A stretch of DNA of 64,000 bases from Lantana camara (taxonomy: Eukaryota; Streptophyta; Magnoliopsida; Lamiales; Verbenaceae): assembly GCA_037501455.1 (NCBI GenBank), contig CM074864.1:27026001-27090000 (forward strand), read 5' to 3'. Within the stretch, counting starts at the first letter, position 1. Every line of letters starts with the position of its first letter. The translations under genes were made by a program, and so were the position numbers. Under the pieces are notes generated by a model. That model was given only the letters and a program-made list of their open reading frames with translations. It had not been told where the DNA came from and did not search any database. Below are positions 1 to 12,005 of this stretch, piece after piece.

Positions 1-2
1 CC

Positions 3-640
3 TCGAGGAAATTGAAGGATCATGAACAGAATTATCCCACTCACGATCTTGAGCTTGCAGCAGTGATCTTCTCTTTGGGAAAGTGGAGACACTATCTTTA
101 TGGAATCTCTTTCGAGATCTTTTCCGACCACAAGATTCTCCAGTATTTGTTTTCTAAGAAGGAATTAAATAAGAGACAGAGGCGTTGGATGGAGATGTTG
201 GCGGATTATGAGTGTACAATTCGATACCATCCCGGAAAGGCCAACGTGGTCGCGGATGCGCTTAGTAGGAAAGCTAGCGTGTCAGGTGTTAAAGTGGAAA
301 CTATGGATGAATCTGAGTCTTTCAAGCTGAGAGCTAGTATTCGGAATATTACCGTCCAACCGGATCTTCAGCAGAGACTGTTTGAAGCTCAAAGAGTGGA
401 TTCCGAGGTTCAGAGGTTAGTGTAGAAAGCTAGAAATGATTCAGAGAGTCCGTTCGGATTTGATGACACCGGGCTTCTAAGGTTTAAGAGCAGAGTTGTG
501 GTTCCGGAAGAGTTGAAATGGTTGATATTGGAAGAAGTTCATTTATCAGGGTATTCGATACATCCCGGGGGAAATAAGATGAAAAGATTTCATTCCGAGT
601 TGTTTCCGGGCGATCAATGAATCTGAGGACGGATTCTTTT
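3..640 (+). pseudogene. Ty3/gypsy pol 3' remnant (RNase H plus collapsed integrase), element D1
   Basis: The window opens inside a gypsy polyprotein. The frame from base 3 reads [20 protein letters not shown], the RNase H region, followed by [11 protein letters not shown] and [16 protein letters not shown]. These hold the catalytic Glu of DLELAA, the Asp of FSDHK and the last Asp of VADALSRK. A nonsense codon (TAG, 423-425) follows the EVQRLV linker. Past it the integrase zinc region is only partial (YSIHPGGNKMKRFHSEL), and the sequence jumps straight to a short tail reading ELFPGDQ and then the polypurine tract. The integrase core and C-terminus are thus deleted. RNase H would degrade the RNA strand of the RNA/DNA hybrid during reverse transcription. 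The rest of the element lies left of the window. The family assignment is firm; the element is inactive. Confidence 0.9.
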
Positions 641-653
641 AAGGGGGAGAGGT
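641..653 (+). promoter_or_regulatory. Polypurine tract of D1
   Basis: AAGGGGGAGAGGT lies immediately 5' of the LTR start TGTGACGCCCC. This is the standard position of the plus-strand primer for LTR retrotransposon reverse transcription. Confidence 0.85.
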
Positions 654-2196
654 TGTGACGCCCCGATATTTCGGCCGTACAGGTATGACGTAAGTGTTTA
701 CCAAATTGCGCGAATTAATTGTTTATGCGTGTTTTGTATATTTAATTTTATTTTTAAATATTAAAAATGTTAATTATTATATCTTAAGTTTTATTAATAT
801 TAATTTTATATGTTAATGTGAATTGCTAATAAATTAATTATGTGATTCAATTATGCTAATTAATATTAAATGTCATTCCATTTTCATTGACTTTATTTTC
901 AATTTTTATTATTTACGAATTCAACTTTATGATTATTTGTAAACGTATGGATTTTCTTGTTGTATTGCTTATGAGTGACATATACGTGCTTCGTTTTTAT
1001 ATAAATTGATACCGAAATTTTGTACAAATTTAATATGTAGGACTTATATGTGTCTTGAATATGAATGTATGTTCGTTTCATATTTTCGGGTTCATTTGCA
1101 TGAGTTTCGAATTTATTTTAATTTTGGAATCCAAGTCGGGGGCTAACGAGCAATTAGCGCACCCTTGGTTCCGTAATTGATATCTTGAGCTCGGGAACTC
1201 GGAATTGAGTTCCGTCAACTTTGCTGAACTTGCAACGAAAATTTGAGTTTAGTCAGCTTAGCCTTATATTTTTCCAAAGTCATTTGGACCTCCGAAATTC
1301 AACCGAAAAACGTAACGGCGACAAAATTGCCATGTTTTACTAAAATGACCATAACTCATCCAAACTTTAACCAATTTAACCATGGTTTGATGCTATGGAA
1401 CCCTAACTCAACCACCTAACCTGTTATACCATCCCTTAACCGAACCAACCCTCCCACAAACTAGAAATCTCAGCCAAAGCCACTGACTTCCAGTCATTCC
1501 CGTAACCTTGCTTTCCTTGGAGATTTTGGAGCTCAAATCTCTTCCAACTTTCATCCAATCAACAAGGTAAGCTTAGGGTTGTAATATACATTCAATATGT
1601 GTTATTTTAAACTATGCATCCCCAATTTTGATCATGGTTTCATGAGTTTTTGGCTGAAGTTGAGAAATAGCTAGGTTTGAGCATTTTTGTTGATCTCATT
1701 CGTTTCTTGTTGTTTTTGAGTGATTCCAAGCTTGAGTATGATTGTTTTGACATCCTCTTCTCATTTATGATCATTGATTTCATGGTAGTTGAAGTACATG
1801 AGATATCATTAATGGCACTTTGAGGAAAATTCATGAAATGATCACTTGTACCTACATTTCACGTTGAGCTTCCTTGGGACTGATTTATATGTCGAATTGG
1901 TGTTATTTTGCTGCATATTTGATGGCCTAACTTACCTGAACTTGATGGGATAAATGAGATCAGTTGTTGCTCTGTTTTTTGGCCTCGTTTTGCCCTGTTT
2001 TGGACTGGTTTTCTTGCTGTTAGCAACTGCTGCATTTTCCTTGCGTTACTGCTGTTTTTGGTCAGTCATTTGTGAGAAGTTTTGGTCCTTTTTCTGCTGC
2101 ATATCATGGATGTTATTGCTGCTAGCTGTTGTTGTAAATTCATGTCATGAAACAGGGGATTGCTTTGTGTGTTGCTGCTGCCTCGTCGCTGGAATG

Positions 2197-2325
2197 GATC
2201 TCCCCGGGCGGGGAGATTTTGGTAGTGAAAAGGCCCGGCCGGGTAGCTTTTGTGCAGAAACTCTCTGTACCAAGCTCCCCGGATGGGGACTTTTGCTGCG
2301 CAAAATCTCCCCGGGCGAGGAGATT
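2197..2325. repeat. Palindrome cluster in D1 LTR (CTCCCCGGGCGGGGAG type)
   Basis: Four GC-rich inverted repeats lie within about 130 bases: CTCCCCGGGCGGGGAG (7-bp arms, 2-base centre), GCCCGGCCGGGT, a degenerate GCTCCCCGGATGGGGAC, and CTCCCCGGGCGAGGAG. The surrounding LTR is A/T-rich. The cluster starts about 630 bases downstream of the donor-like site at 1567. Function unknown; RNA hairpin, protein-binding site or CpG target are all possible. Confidence 0.8.
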
Positions 2326-2430
2326 GAATCTGGGACGTTCCTGTTGTCTGCTACCGTTCCTTTCTTCCTGTGTAGTGGTGTGTGTTTAAATTACATGCAA
2401 GATATAGGTAATGCATGCATTTATTACATT

Positions 2431-2599
2431 ATATATATATATATACATTATATATATATATATATATATATACACCTATGTAATCAATGCATGAGTTTGC
2501 ATGCATATTCCTTTGGTGAAGTCTGCATGTGCATGCAAATCATATATGTATATTATAGTGTAATTTGCATGCATGTTGTTGTACGTGTATATGTATATA

Positions 2600-2636
<37 letters not shown>
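2431..2636. repeat. TA/AT microsatellites in D1 LTR
   Basis: Two long alternating T/A runs (about 2431-2472 and 2604-2636) are separated by ATGCATGC-rich sequence. They are simple-sequence repeats; the opposite-strand copy of this LTR has similar runs. Confidence 0.9.
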
Positions 2637-2638
<2 letters not shown>

Positions 2639-4361
2639 AATTATGTATGTATGCATTTTGTATTTTATTAAATTGCATGCATGTTAAATAATTAAGGTTC
2701 CATACATTTCGTATTTCATTAAGTTGCATGCATGGGTATTTGATGATGTGCGTACAATTCTATATATTTTTATATATATATATATGTTTATTATATATTA
2801 AATAATATTTGGTTTAATTGAATTATAGAATTTAATTGTTACCTATTTCATGTTTTATTTAATTTCCGATCTTAATTAAATTGAACGTATTTAATTGTCT
2901 AATTTCTAATTATAAATGTGATTTAATAAATGCTATGATCATGTTTGAAATTCTTGAATTAATTTGATTGGAAATATGAATTTATGACTTGAATGAATAT
3001 GAACGTTTCTAATGTTGAATGAAAGGCTCGTTTCTATGTTTTAAATGTATTAATTGTGCACATGAACGTGTTCATTACATAATATATTCTTTTATACATT
3101 CATATCATGATCATGACATTGCCGAGCGTCTTAATTGGTCATATTGAGTCTCACTTCACCTTTCTTGCACAGATTTTGATTCCGTTGGAGACGAGGCCGG
3201 TCTGTGAGGCTCTTGTGTTCTCCTTTTTACCGTTTAAGGTGGGTTTCTCTTCTAATTAGATAAATGACCCTATATACCTTCAATGTGAAAAGTTTTCGAC
3301 CAAAAATTAATATATGTATATAGAGTCGTTTCATAGAGTAAATGTTTATAACATAAAGCCCTTATTTTATAAATCCTACCAAATGTTTTGGCGAGAAAGA
3401 ATGAATGAATGCACAGAATGGGGCCCAGAAACTTGGTATGAGTGGTGATCCGAGGAGGCATGGGCTGACGGTGATCCCTCACACTAGTTCCACCAATGAA
3501 CGGCGTAACCGAACCTCGTTAGGAGTTAGCGAGGAATGGACGCTGAGTGCCATCTGGGAAGTCATGTTCCCCTTTTGGTCAATGAATGGGTGGTCGGGCC
3601 TTGCAAACCCGCCACCAACCCGGAGGAAGAAGGTGTAAATGTTATTGAATGAGCACGAAAGAATGCTTTGCATGAAAAGAAAGAAAGAATGAATGTTAAT
3701 GAATAACACAAGGTGTTGGTTGGAGATAATGCACGCCCACTCGCCGGGCCGATAATGACCTAATGTTGAGGAATCGTTATAATCCCTTTTGATGATTTAT
3801 ATTCACCCACTTGGGAAATTCCTTAAAAACCTCACTTGGGATTATAGCTTGCATGTGAATGTTTAAATACCGTCGTATATTATATTTATGCCCTGTTTTT
3901 ATACCCACCAGTCCCTTTTGGACTGAACCCGTTTGGTCTTCAGTTGTGTTGTGCAGGTGTTAAGGGAGCTAGGCGGGAATTCGAGTTATAGGTCTTGCAT
4001 TCGCTTCTAGCTCTTGTATTTTGGTCTTGCACTTGCATACTCTACTTTGGATCATTGTATATGAATGTTAATTTGGAGCGTACATGTTTTGAGCTTTGAC
4101 GGCATTTGATGATGTATATGACTTATTTTTGGAGCTTTGATGCTCATGCTATATATATATATGATATATGTTCAGTTTATACTTCCGCTTTAATGTTTAC
4201 TCTGATTTTATGGTTTAAGGGTTAGCCCGCCTTGCATAGAGCGTGTGTTTGTCCCTGTTCGCCTTGATTTAGCTCGGGTATGGATCGTCCATTTCATATC
4301 CGGGTCGGGTCTCGGTGCGGGGGATGTGGTACCTTGCGCTCGGGTGCTACAAACAATGAAA

Positions 4362-4458
4362 GAACCCCATCTCTCGCAAGCAAAGAGAGCACCCCGTCTC
4401 TCAAACAAAAATAAGAGAATCCCCGTCTCTTACAAACAACGAGAGCACCCCGTCTCTC
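4362..4458 (-). repeat. GAGAGACGGGG inverted-repeat array (D2 internal)
   Basis: Four imperfect units read on the minus strand as GAGAGACGGGGTGCTCTC, AAGAGACGGGGATTCTCTT and variants. The arms GAGAGA and TCTCTC flank a G4 centre. Equivalent four-unit arrays occur in both E internal copies (52376-52479 and 58189-58292), in the same place near the 3' end of the internal domain. Confidence 0.8.
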
Positions 4459-7432
4459 AACCAAAAATGAAGTAAGGAAGTCTCCAATACTCCCGAGCGA
4501 CACAACGCAACATCATAATTAAAATCATGTAAGACACCCAAAGCAGGAATTAGCTATCATCCACGTTGATTATCACTTACTCCAAGTAATTTGACATGAT
4601 AAGGAATCAAAGCACATAACATAAAAATTATTTAAATTAAATTTTCATGGATGCATGTATCATGGATGCTTCATGTACCGTTCACCGAGATAAAGAAATT
4701 TGGAGTTGGGTGTTTTGTTATACAATGCATGATCTGCCCTGAAAGTGAGTGCAGAATTTGACTTGTCTTTAATTTATTCAGTGCCCCGGTGAAACCATGA
4801 TAGGTCTTCTTCGAATATTATTCTTGATTCCCTTCTGAGTTTTACTGCTCTACTCCTCCTCGATCTATCATCATTTCCCATAATCTTCATTTAGCCAGAC
4901 CAACTCTTTCAAATAACCAAGCTTTGACCTCCCTGTCTACCCTTAGACCATCTATCCCGAAGTTATGTCCATAACTACTATCTTTACCCATATCGAAGTC
5001 TAACATATCTTCGAGGATGACTACTCTTGACAACCTTGACGATTCAATCCCGGCCTTGAGATATTTATCCTTATGGTCTCTCTCAACACGAATCCTTTCC
5101 CACCTTCCGTTCATTTTCTTTGACCACCTTAAGGTTATATTCAGTATTTGACCCCATATTCCTTGAGTCAAAGATAGAATGTTCTTTATAATTCTTGAAG
5201 TTTGATGTAAATCCTCTAATGATCATCCTTTTCGATTTGGTCTCTTCTTAAGTTTCTTCTAAATTACCATTGAACTAACACCGATGACTTAATAATATTA
5301 TCCTTGTTGGACCCCTTTGTACTTCATTAAATTAGTCTTGATTGACACCATCCTATTATATTCTCACTTGATTCGACTTTCTCTTGTCAATTCTGACTTA
5401 GGAGTTCACAGAAGCTCCCTTATAATTCCATTACCTCCAAATCGGAATTCCATACATAGAAATGTTCAATGACCCATCTCCCTTTTACCTTGTAAAAATC
5501 TTCACCCAAATTTAGCAACTTAGCTTCTCTCTTAACAGCTTAACCATTAAAACCGTCTTATTCATTTCCAATCACCACCACTAGGAACTTCCAGGTTTTC
5601 CTTAATCTGCAATTCCATTGTTCCTACTAAAATATTTCTTCGGGCACAACTTCAATCTTCCAATTTATCTCTTAGTTATGCTCTCCCCCTTAAAACTTCT
5701 GTCATTACACACTAAAACTCCATCGATCCTTCTTGATCGAAATCCTCTCAACTTTCCTTCCAATTCTCTTGATAACCGCAACCCCCTTCTCTATTCTTAT
5801 TCGATCCAAATACCCCGAAGTCAACTCTAGTCTCACTTCTCTTTCCGAATCCCAATTTCATCCACCTATTCCTTATTTGGAGTTCTTTGTTTCCCCGCCG
5901 TCATCTTCCTTGTTAGGTGTCACCCTATTATTTCTTTTCCTCTTAACTCAGAGGTGGCCAGTCGAAAAGATACTTGATAAGTGAGGTGAAAGAATTTCCT
6001 ACCAAGTAAACACTAAAATGCATGTCGGGTTAAAATGACGATGCATGTGGCACACTTGCGACAATGAAATATGCAACACCTTAGAGCAATGAAATCAAAT
6101 AGAAATGCGCGCACGAACATAAATAAAGAAGAATAAATAATTGATGCGAAGTATGATGCACGTGCTATGAATGTTTTGGAACCTGTCACCAATGTGATAA
6201 GTTGTTAGCTCGGTAGCTTTTCCTCATTCCTCCAATCACGAGGTTACTTTGACTTGCTGATCATGCTTCATCTTTCCCATGGTCTTTAAGATTTCCAAGA
6301 ATCCTTGTGCACCACTTGTGTCTTCCACGGTCCGGGATTGCAATTTCTCGATCCCTAATTTCTTCCACATCTTGATCAAGGTTCCCGTACTCGTCCTTTA
6401 TGAGCTTGAATTGGCGACTTGAACTTGTGTTCCAATTGCTTCCACTTGCGCGCTTGATTTCCTTCCAAAACGTCTTTGCCTTTCTTTACCATTTCCATTC
6501 GTTGCTCCACATTTCCCAATTCACCTTAACAACACAACAATTCAGCTGGGATTTGGAAAACGAACTCAAATCTTGTCCATAGTATGGCCACCTTCCATGA
6601 ACTTGTATTTTCCACGCTACTTGGCTCCTTCAAATCCCTCATCGATTCGTTTTCCATCTTAGTTGAAATCCAGAGTACCCAAGTCCAAACTCTTCCCAAT
6701 CTTGACTTCTACATGCTCGATTTCTAATTATTAAATTATTTAGAAGCCCTTCTTTGACAACCCAGGGTGCTTAATTCCCACAGAACCCATTTTACTTTAA
6801 CTCCTCTTAATCATAGGTATCCCTCCAATGATCCAGACCCCGAACTAAATTACCTTCAAGGTTCATATACTCCACTCTTTAGGTTAGGCAATCCCTTGAT
6901 TCCAATTAAAGCACTCTAAGCAGTGGGTTCACATAAATTGATTTTCTGAGTCACAGCTATCTCACGATTAACCCTTTATTTTCACCAAATGTCCCTCTAC
7001 CATCACATCTCCAACGTCGAACCTCCCATTTTGGTTCCTATCCCTTACTCTAACTCCATCTATGAAGCCACGCATCTAGCATTCTCTATACTCATCCCCG
7101 TTGCATCCTTCCTATCCTCTATGCCTCAAAAAGAGCTTGCAATAGGGCGTTATTAACACGATACTCGGCCGTGGTTTGATAGTATCTTCGTAACCTGTAA
7201 TACATAACTTACTTCAAGGGTACATGCATGCGATTAGTGAATGCTCATGGCACGTATTTGACACGAAAAGTACTGATCCAATGCAAGAATGCAACAGATA
7301 AGTCAACAAATTTCAAAAACCAAGGCAATTCATATTCAAGATGGATGCAATGCACACATTGTCACATAGTTCCCAAGCCGTGTGACCTAGACTGACTCAA
7401 TCACGACACGAGAACACCGATTTTGCAACCGG

Positions 7433-7444
7433 GCTCTGATACCA
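7433..7444 (-). promoter_or_regulatory. Primer binding site (tRNA-iMet) of D2
   Basis: Minus-strand TGGTATCAGAGC lies 8 bases inside the LTR end. It is complementary to the 3' end of initiator-Met tRNA, the usual primer of plant chromoviruses. It fixes the orientation of D2 and makes 7453-11242 its 5' LTR. Confidence 0.92.
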
Positions 7445-7452
7445 CTTAAGGA

Positions 7453-10400
7453 TGTAGCACCCGAGCGTAAGGTACCACATCCCCCGCACCGAGACCCGAC
7501 CCGAATATGAAATGGACAATCCATACCCGAGCAAAATCCCGGCGAACGGGGACATATATACTCGCTAAGCTAGGCGGGAACTAACTTACGCAACCAAAGA
7601 GTCAGTAAAATGGAAATATTACGAATGCGGAAGCAATGTACATATATATATAACAAGATAAGCAAGGGCAATGGGTTCAACCAGCATAGATACCTAATCC
7701 CGAAATTCAATAAAATCATAAAACAATAATTTCAGATCCTTTCTATTCCTGTAAGCTTATCCTGAAATCACGATAATAGTAATAATCAATACAAAATATA
7801 CATTCTCCGTAACTAAAACAAATCATGATTCATAATTCACAAGGACCGACTCTAACCCAACTGAATGACAGAATAAACAAGACTTCCCGCCTAGCACTCC
7901 AAACCTGCAAGGACACTGGAAACAATCCGGGTTTAGTCTATACGAGACTGGTGGGTATAAAACGAGGCATAAGTAACATATACAACAATATTTAAACATT
8001 CACATGCAAGTTATAATCCCAAATGAGGTTTTTAAAGCATTTCCCAAGTGGGTGAAACAAGTAAGTCATCAAAAGGGATTATAACGTTCATTTTTCATTA
8101 GGTCGTTTGTGGCCCGGCGAGTGGGCGTGCATTATCTCCAACCAACACCTCGTGTAGTTCATTAAACATTCTTTCTTTCTTTCTTTCATTCATGCATAAC
8201 ATTCTTTTGTGCACAATCGTGAACATTTACACCTTCTTCCTCCGGATGATGGGCGGGTGATCGGCCCGAACTATCCATTCATTGACTAAAAGGGTTTCAT
8301 GACTCCCCTAGTGGCACTCAGCGTCCATTCCTCGCTAACTCCTAACGAGGTCCGGTTACACCGTACATTGGTGGAACTAGTGTGAGGGATCACCGTCAGC
8401 CCATGCCTCCTCGGGTCACCACTCACACCAAGTCTCTGGGCCCCATTTTGTGCATAACATTCTTTCTTTTCTCGCCAAAACATTTGGTAGGTTCATAAAA
8501 TAAGGGCTTACGTTTAAAATCATTGACTTAGGAAAACGACTCTATATACATATATACTTTTGGGTGAAATCTTTACAGGTTGGGAGTATATAGGGTCATT
8601 ATCTAAATAGTAGAGAAACCCACCTGTACGCCTCTTATCAACAATACCAAGAAGAAAGGAGACTCGAAAGTGTCCTATGAACCCGGCATCTCCGCCCTGG
8701 AGAAAACTGTACAAAAGACAATGTAACATGTGCGTGAAACTCAAGACCCCAAATGAACCACATATGACGCACGACATGCAATGAACATGATATGAATGCA
8801 TAAGAGATAATATTATGTAATGAACACGTTCATGTACACGATTAACGCATTTAAATTATATAAACAAGCCATTCATTCGTTCAAGCAAGCGCTCATATTC
8901 ATTTAAGTTCAATCCTTACACATTTTATAACAATTCAATCCACGAATTCAAATATCGATCATATCACGTACTATAACACGTTTACAATTATAGAATAGAC
9001 AAATAATTACATTTAATTCAAAATTCGAAATTAGAAAGGAACATGTAATACGTAACAATTTAATTTCTAAAATTTAAATAAATTAAGTAATACTTAAATA
9101 TATATATAACATTAAACATGTATTTATATATATATATATATCCTACGCACCATGCATACATACATTAAGGAACAAAATAAATTTAGCATCACATATTATA
9201 ACATGTATGCATGCAAATATAAACTCACACGGACGTAGCCATGCATAGACAATTTCATCTAAACATTTCATGCATGCAAACCTTACTAATTAAATATGCA
9301 TGCATTCAAACAATTTCACACTATAACACCATGTATATATATATTCATATACCACCATTTGCATGTAATAGAATAATTAAAACCATGCACTAAACATCCC
9401 CAAGAACATATACTTATATTCACGTACAAACACACACCGGCATGTATGCATTTACACAACTACACAAGCAGGGAAAGAAGGAGGAAGCAGCAACACTGAT
9501 CAGTAGCTTCTGTACCAGAGCTACCCGGCCGGGCCTTTTTGTGCATAAAAATCTCCCCGACCGGGGAGTTGTAATACAGACGCGAGACAGCAGCAGCTCC
9601 CAGCTTAATCTTCTGTTTCAAAGGCAATAAATCATAGCAGCAGGTAGCAGGCATCCAAGGGAACAAACTCAGCAACAAAACAGTTCAATTACTCCCACAA
9701 CAACTGGAAAAAGACAGCAATAAAGCAAGGAAAAGAGCTGCAGCTGACAGCAACGTTTCAGGCCAAAACAGGGGATAAACAGGAAGAAAACAGAGCCACA
9801 ACCAATCCATTCCTTAGGCAACATGATCAGGTATGTATATGCAACAAACAAGGCAAAAATGAGCAGCAATTGACACCAAGATGAGCCCCAAACGCATTAG
9901 CAGTAGTACGTCGAGAGAGGGAGGAAGAATTCAGTCCCATTTCATGCAATTATTCGAAGTGCCATTAATAGAATCCCACAAAATTCCAACTACCATATAA
10001 TCACTGATCATAAATGAGAAGAGGGAGTCAAGACAATCATATTCATGCTTGGAATCAACCAAAACCATCAAGGAATGAAAGAAATCAACATATGAGCTCA
10101 AACCTAACCATTTCTTCAAGTCAGCCAAAATCCATGAAAACATGCTCAAAATTGGGGATGAAAGGATCAAAATGACTCATGATGAATGTATATTACAACC
10201 CTAAGCTTACCTTGTGGATTAATGAAGGTTTGGAAGAGATTTGAGCTTGAATCTCCAAGGGTTGGCTTGAGCTACGGGAAAACTGGAGAGCAGAACGTTT
10301 TGGCTGAATTTTCTCCAGGGAATGAGGGTTATCTCGGTTTGGGGTGATAAGTATTGGTTAGAGGGTTGAGTTAGGGTTCTAGGGAATCAAACCATAGTTA

Positions 10401-10953
10401 ATTTGGTCAAGGTTTGAATAAGATATGGTCATTTTAGTAAATTGTGGCAGATTTGCTTTCCGTTTCATGTTTCGGTTGAATTTCGGAGGTTCAAATAACT
10501 TTGGAAAAATATAAGGCTAAGTTCATTAAACTCGAATTTTCGTTACGAGTTCATCGAAGTTGACGAAACTCGAATCCGAGTTTCCTAACTCAAGATATCA
10601 AATACGGAACCAATGGTGCGCTAATTGCTCGTTAGCCCCCGATTTGGATTCCAAAATCAAAATAAATTTGAAACGTATGCAAACGAACCCGGAAACATGA
10701 AACGATCATATATTCATATTCAAAACACATATAACCACAACATATTAAATTTTCACGAAATTTCGGTATCAAATCATGTAAAAACGAAGCACGTTGATAT
10801 CACTCATAAGCAATGCATTTAAATAAATCCATACATTTCATAATAATTAACAAAATTTAAATTCATATATAAATTATAAACAAAGTGCACGAATTAATAT
10901 ATGCTGTATACAAAGTGGTACCAATTCATTTAATTTAAAACAATTACACGATT

Positions 10954-10988
<35 letters not shown>

Positions 10989-11242
10989 TTAATATCATTA
11001 AAAATATATATCAACTAATCCATATATATTTAATATTAATAACTAAGTTGGATTTCATATTTAATTAATAACAAGTCCACGCATACATATATTTAATATT
11101 AATTTCCCAACTAATTATATACATTTAGCATTAATAACATTTAATATATAAAATTAAATATATAACATGTATAAACAATTAATTCACGCAATTTGATAAA
11201 CACATACGTCATGCTGTACGACTGAAAAACTGGGGCGTTACA
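7453..11242 (-). repeat. 5' LTR of element D2 (family D, 3790 bp, minus strand)
   Basis: Read on the minus strand, this starts at 11242 with TGTAACGCCCC and ends at 7453 with GGGTGCTACA, then meets the primer site. It is the same family as 654-4351: shared blocks include the GGGCCC/GGCATGGGCTGACGG region (8390-8450 here, 3420-3480 there), the GTAAGCTT donor-like site (minus-strand GT at 10210-10209) and TGACGT near the start. The palindrome cluster is reduced to two units. The first bases beyond the LTR are CCACC (11243-11247); the partner target duplication lies outside the window, left of D1. Confidence 0.88.
9521..9569. repeat. Palindrome pair in D2 LTR
   Basis: Two inverted repeats, CTACCCGGCCGGGCC and CTCCCCGACCGGGGAG, correspond to two of the four units in the D1 LTR. 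The centre of the second differs (GACC against GGGC) while its 7-bp arms stay paired. Confidence 0.75.
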
Positions 11243-12005
11243 CCACCACCCTTCAGATCTGCACTCACGCAGCCCCAAGGCCCCCAACCTTTCAGTATCG
11301 CCACACACCCCACTCCCCACCCCTTTCTCTCTCCACAATTGAGTTCACGCCACCGCCGAACGTCGTATGCAGCCACGTTACCGCCACCACATTACTAGTG
11401 TCCGTAGCCAATTTGGATGTGTTCAATTTGATAGCAAATCTCAGAGATAGGCTTACAAAAGGTGTGAAATTGAGAAGAAATTGTTGTTTATATGCTTTTA
11501 AATTTTGAATGAATGGTTCTACTCGAAGTTTGTAGGTTCTACTCGAAGTTTGTATTTTTGATTTTTGAATGAAGGGTTTTGGAATTGTGAAAGATTTGGG
11601 TTCTTTTTTGGTTAAGAAACTCAAAGTTTGTATTTGAATGGAGTTTCTGCAATTATGAAATGTGTATTGTTTGTGTGATTTGGGTTTTCTTTTTGGTTTT
11701 GGAAAGGCGAAAGGAAGAATTGGTGCACAGAAAACCTGGCTCGCGAGACGAGCTACCCCGAGCCAGAAAATTAAGGTTCGATGGCTCGCGAACCAGGTTC
11801 GAAACCTTATTTTTTAGGGCGAGCCCGAGCCTGAACCTCAGAAAGAAGGTCAAGGCTCGGCTCGTTGCCATCCCTAGTTAGGTGGAATTATTTTTTTAAA
11901 CAAAAAATAAAGTGAATTTTATAAAAGACTCCATTTCAATAAAAGAAAATAGAGATAAAGAAATCAGTAAATCAATCAAAGGTGTAGGAAAAGAAAAAGA
12001 AAGTA
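11243..12005. other. Non-LTR spacer, no gene supported
   Basis: This stretch lies between the D2 LTR and the pseudogene. It holds a perfect 20-bp tandem duplication (11515-11534 and 11535-11554), a GCTCG-rich block (11748-11865), and TTGCCATCCCTA at about 11866, which resembles a hAT-type terminal repeat, but no partner end is visible. Reading frames here are short and without known motifs. Confidence 0.5.

Larger units (their letters stand above)
654..4351 (+). repeat. 3' LTR of element D1 (family D, 3698 bp)
   Basis: This LTR runs from TGTGACGCCCCG to CGGGTGCTACA and follows D1 pol and its polypurine tract directly, so it is the 3' LTR. It carries TGACGT near its start, an AAG|GTAAGC splice-donor-like site (GT at 1567), a palindrome cluster (2197-2325), TA microsatellites, and the conserved 3' boxes (CCATTTCATATCCGGGTCGGGT and GCGGGGGATGTGG). 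A second copy of the family lies in opposite orientation at 7453-11242. The right flank (AACAA from 4352) is internal sequence of D2, so D1 inserted into D2. Its 5' LTR and second target duplication are outside the window. Short reading frames inside (for example 1954-2640) run through microsatellite or palindrome sequence and are not credible genes. Confidence 0.88.
4352..7452 (-). mobile_element. Internal region of D2, non-coding LARD-like derivative
   Basis: This is the minus-strand internal region of D2, reading from the primer site at 7444 downward. No gag, protease, RT or integrase motif is visible in any frame. On the minus strand near 7210 it reads TTACAGGTTACGAAG followed by ATCAAACCACGGCC, which matches the start of the E internal regions (49891 and 55699: TTACAGGTTATGG, then ATCAAACCACGGCC). 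Near 4362-4458 it has the same GAGAGACGGGG hairpin-like array as E. It is therefore the same kind of large non-coding internal domain. A 95-codon minus-strand frame (4887-5171) resembles no family I know and may be chance. The 3' end is missing because D1 interrupts it at 4352. Confidence 0.7.

Noticed and set aside
1954..2640. 228-codon plus-strand frame with hydrophobic start
   Set aside because: It lies inside the D1 LTR, its C-terminal half is encoded by TA microsatellites (YIYIYI), and it contains the palindrome cluster. Not a membrane protein gene.
4887..5171. 95-codon minus-strand frame as a gene
   Set aside because: Lies in the non-coding D2 internal region, with no recognised motif, and I could not match it to a frame in the related E internals.
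11660..11881. Possible hAT transposon end (TTGCCATCCCTA near 11866) with GCTCG-rich interior
   Set aside because: No matching opposite terminal repeat or 8-bp duplication could be found in the spacer, so only a loose resemblance is recorded.
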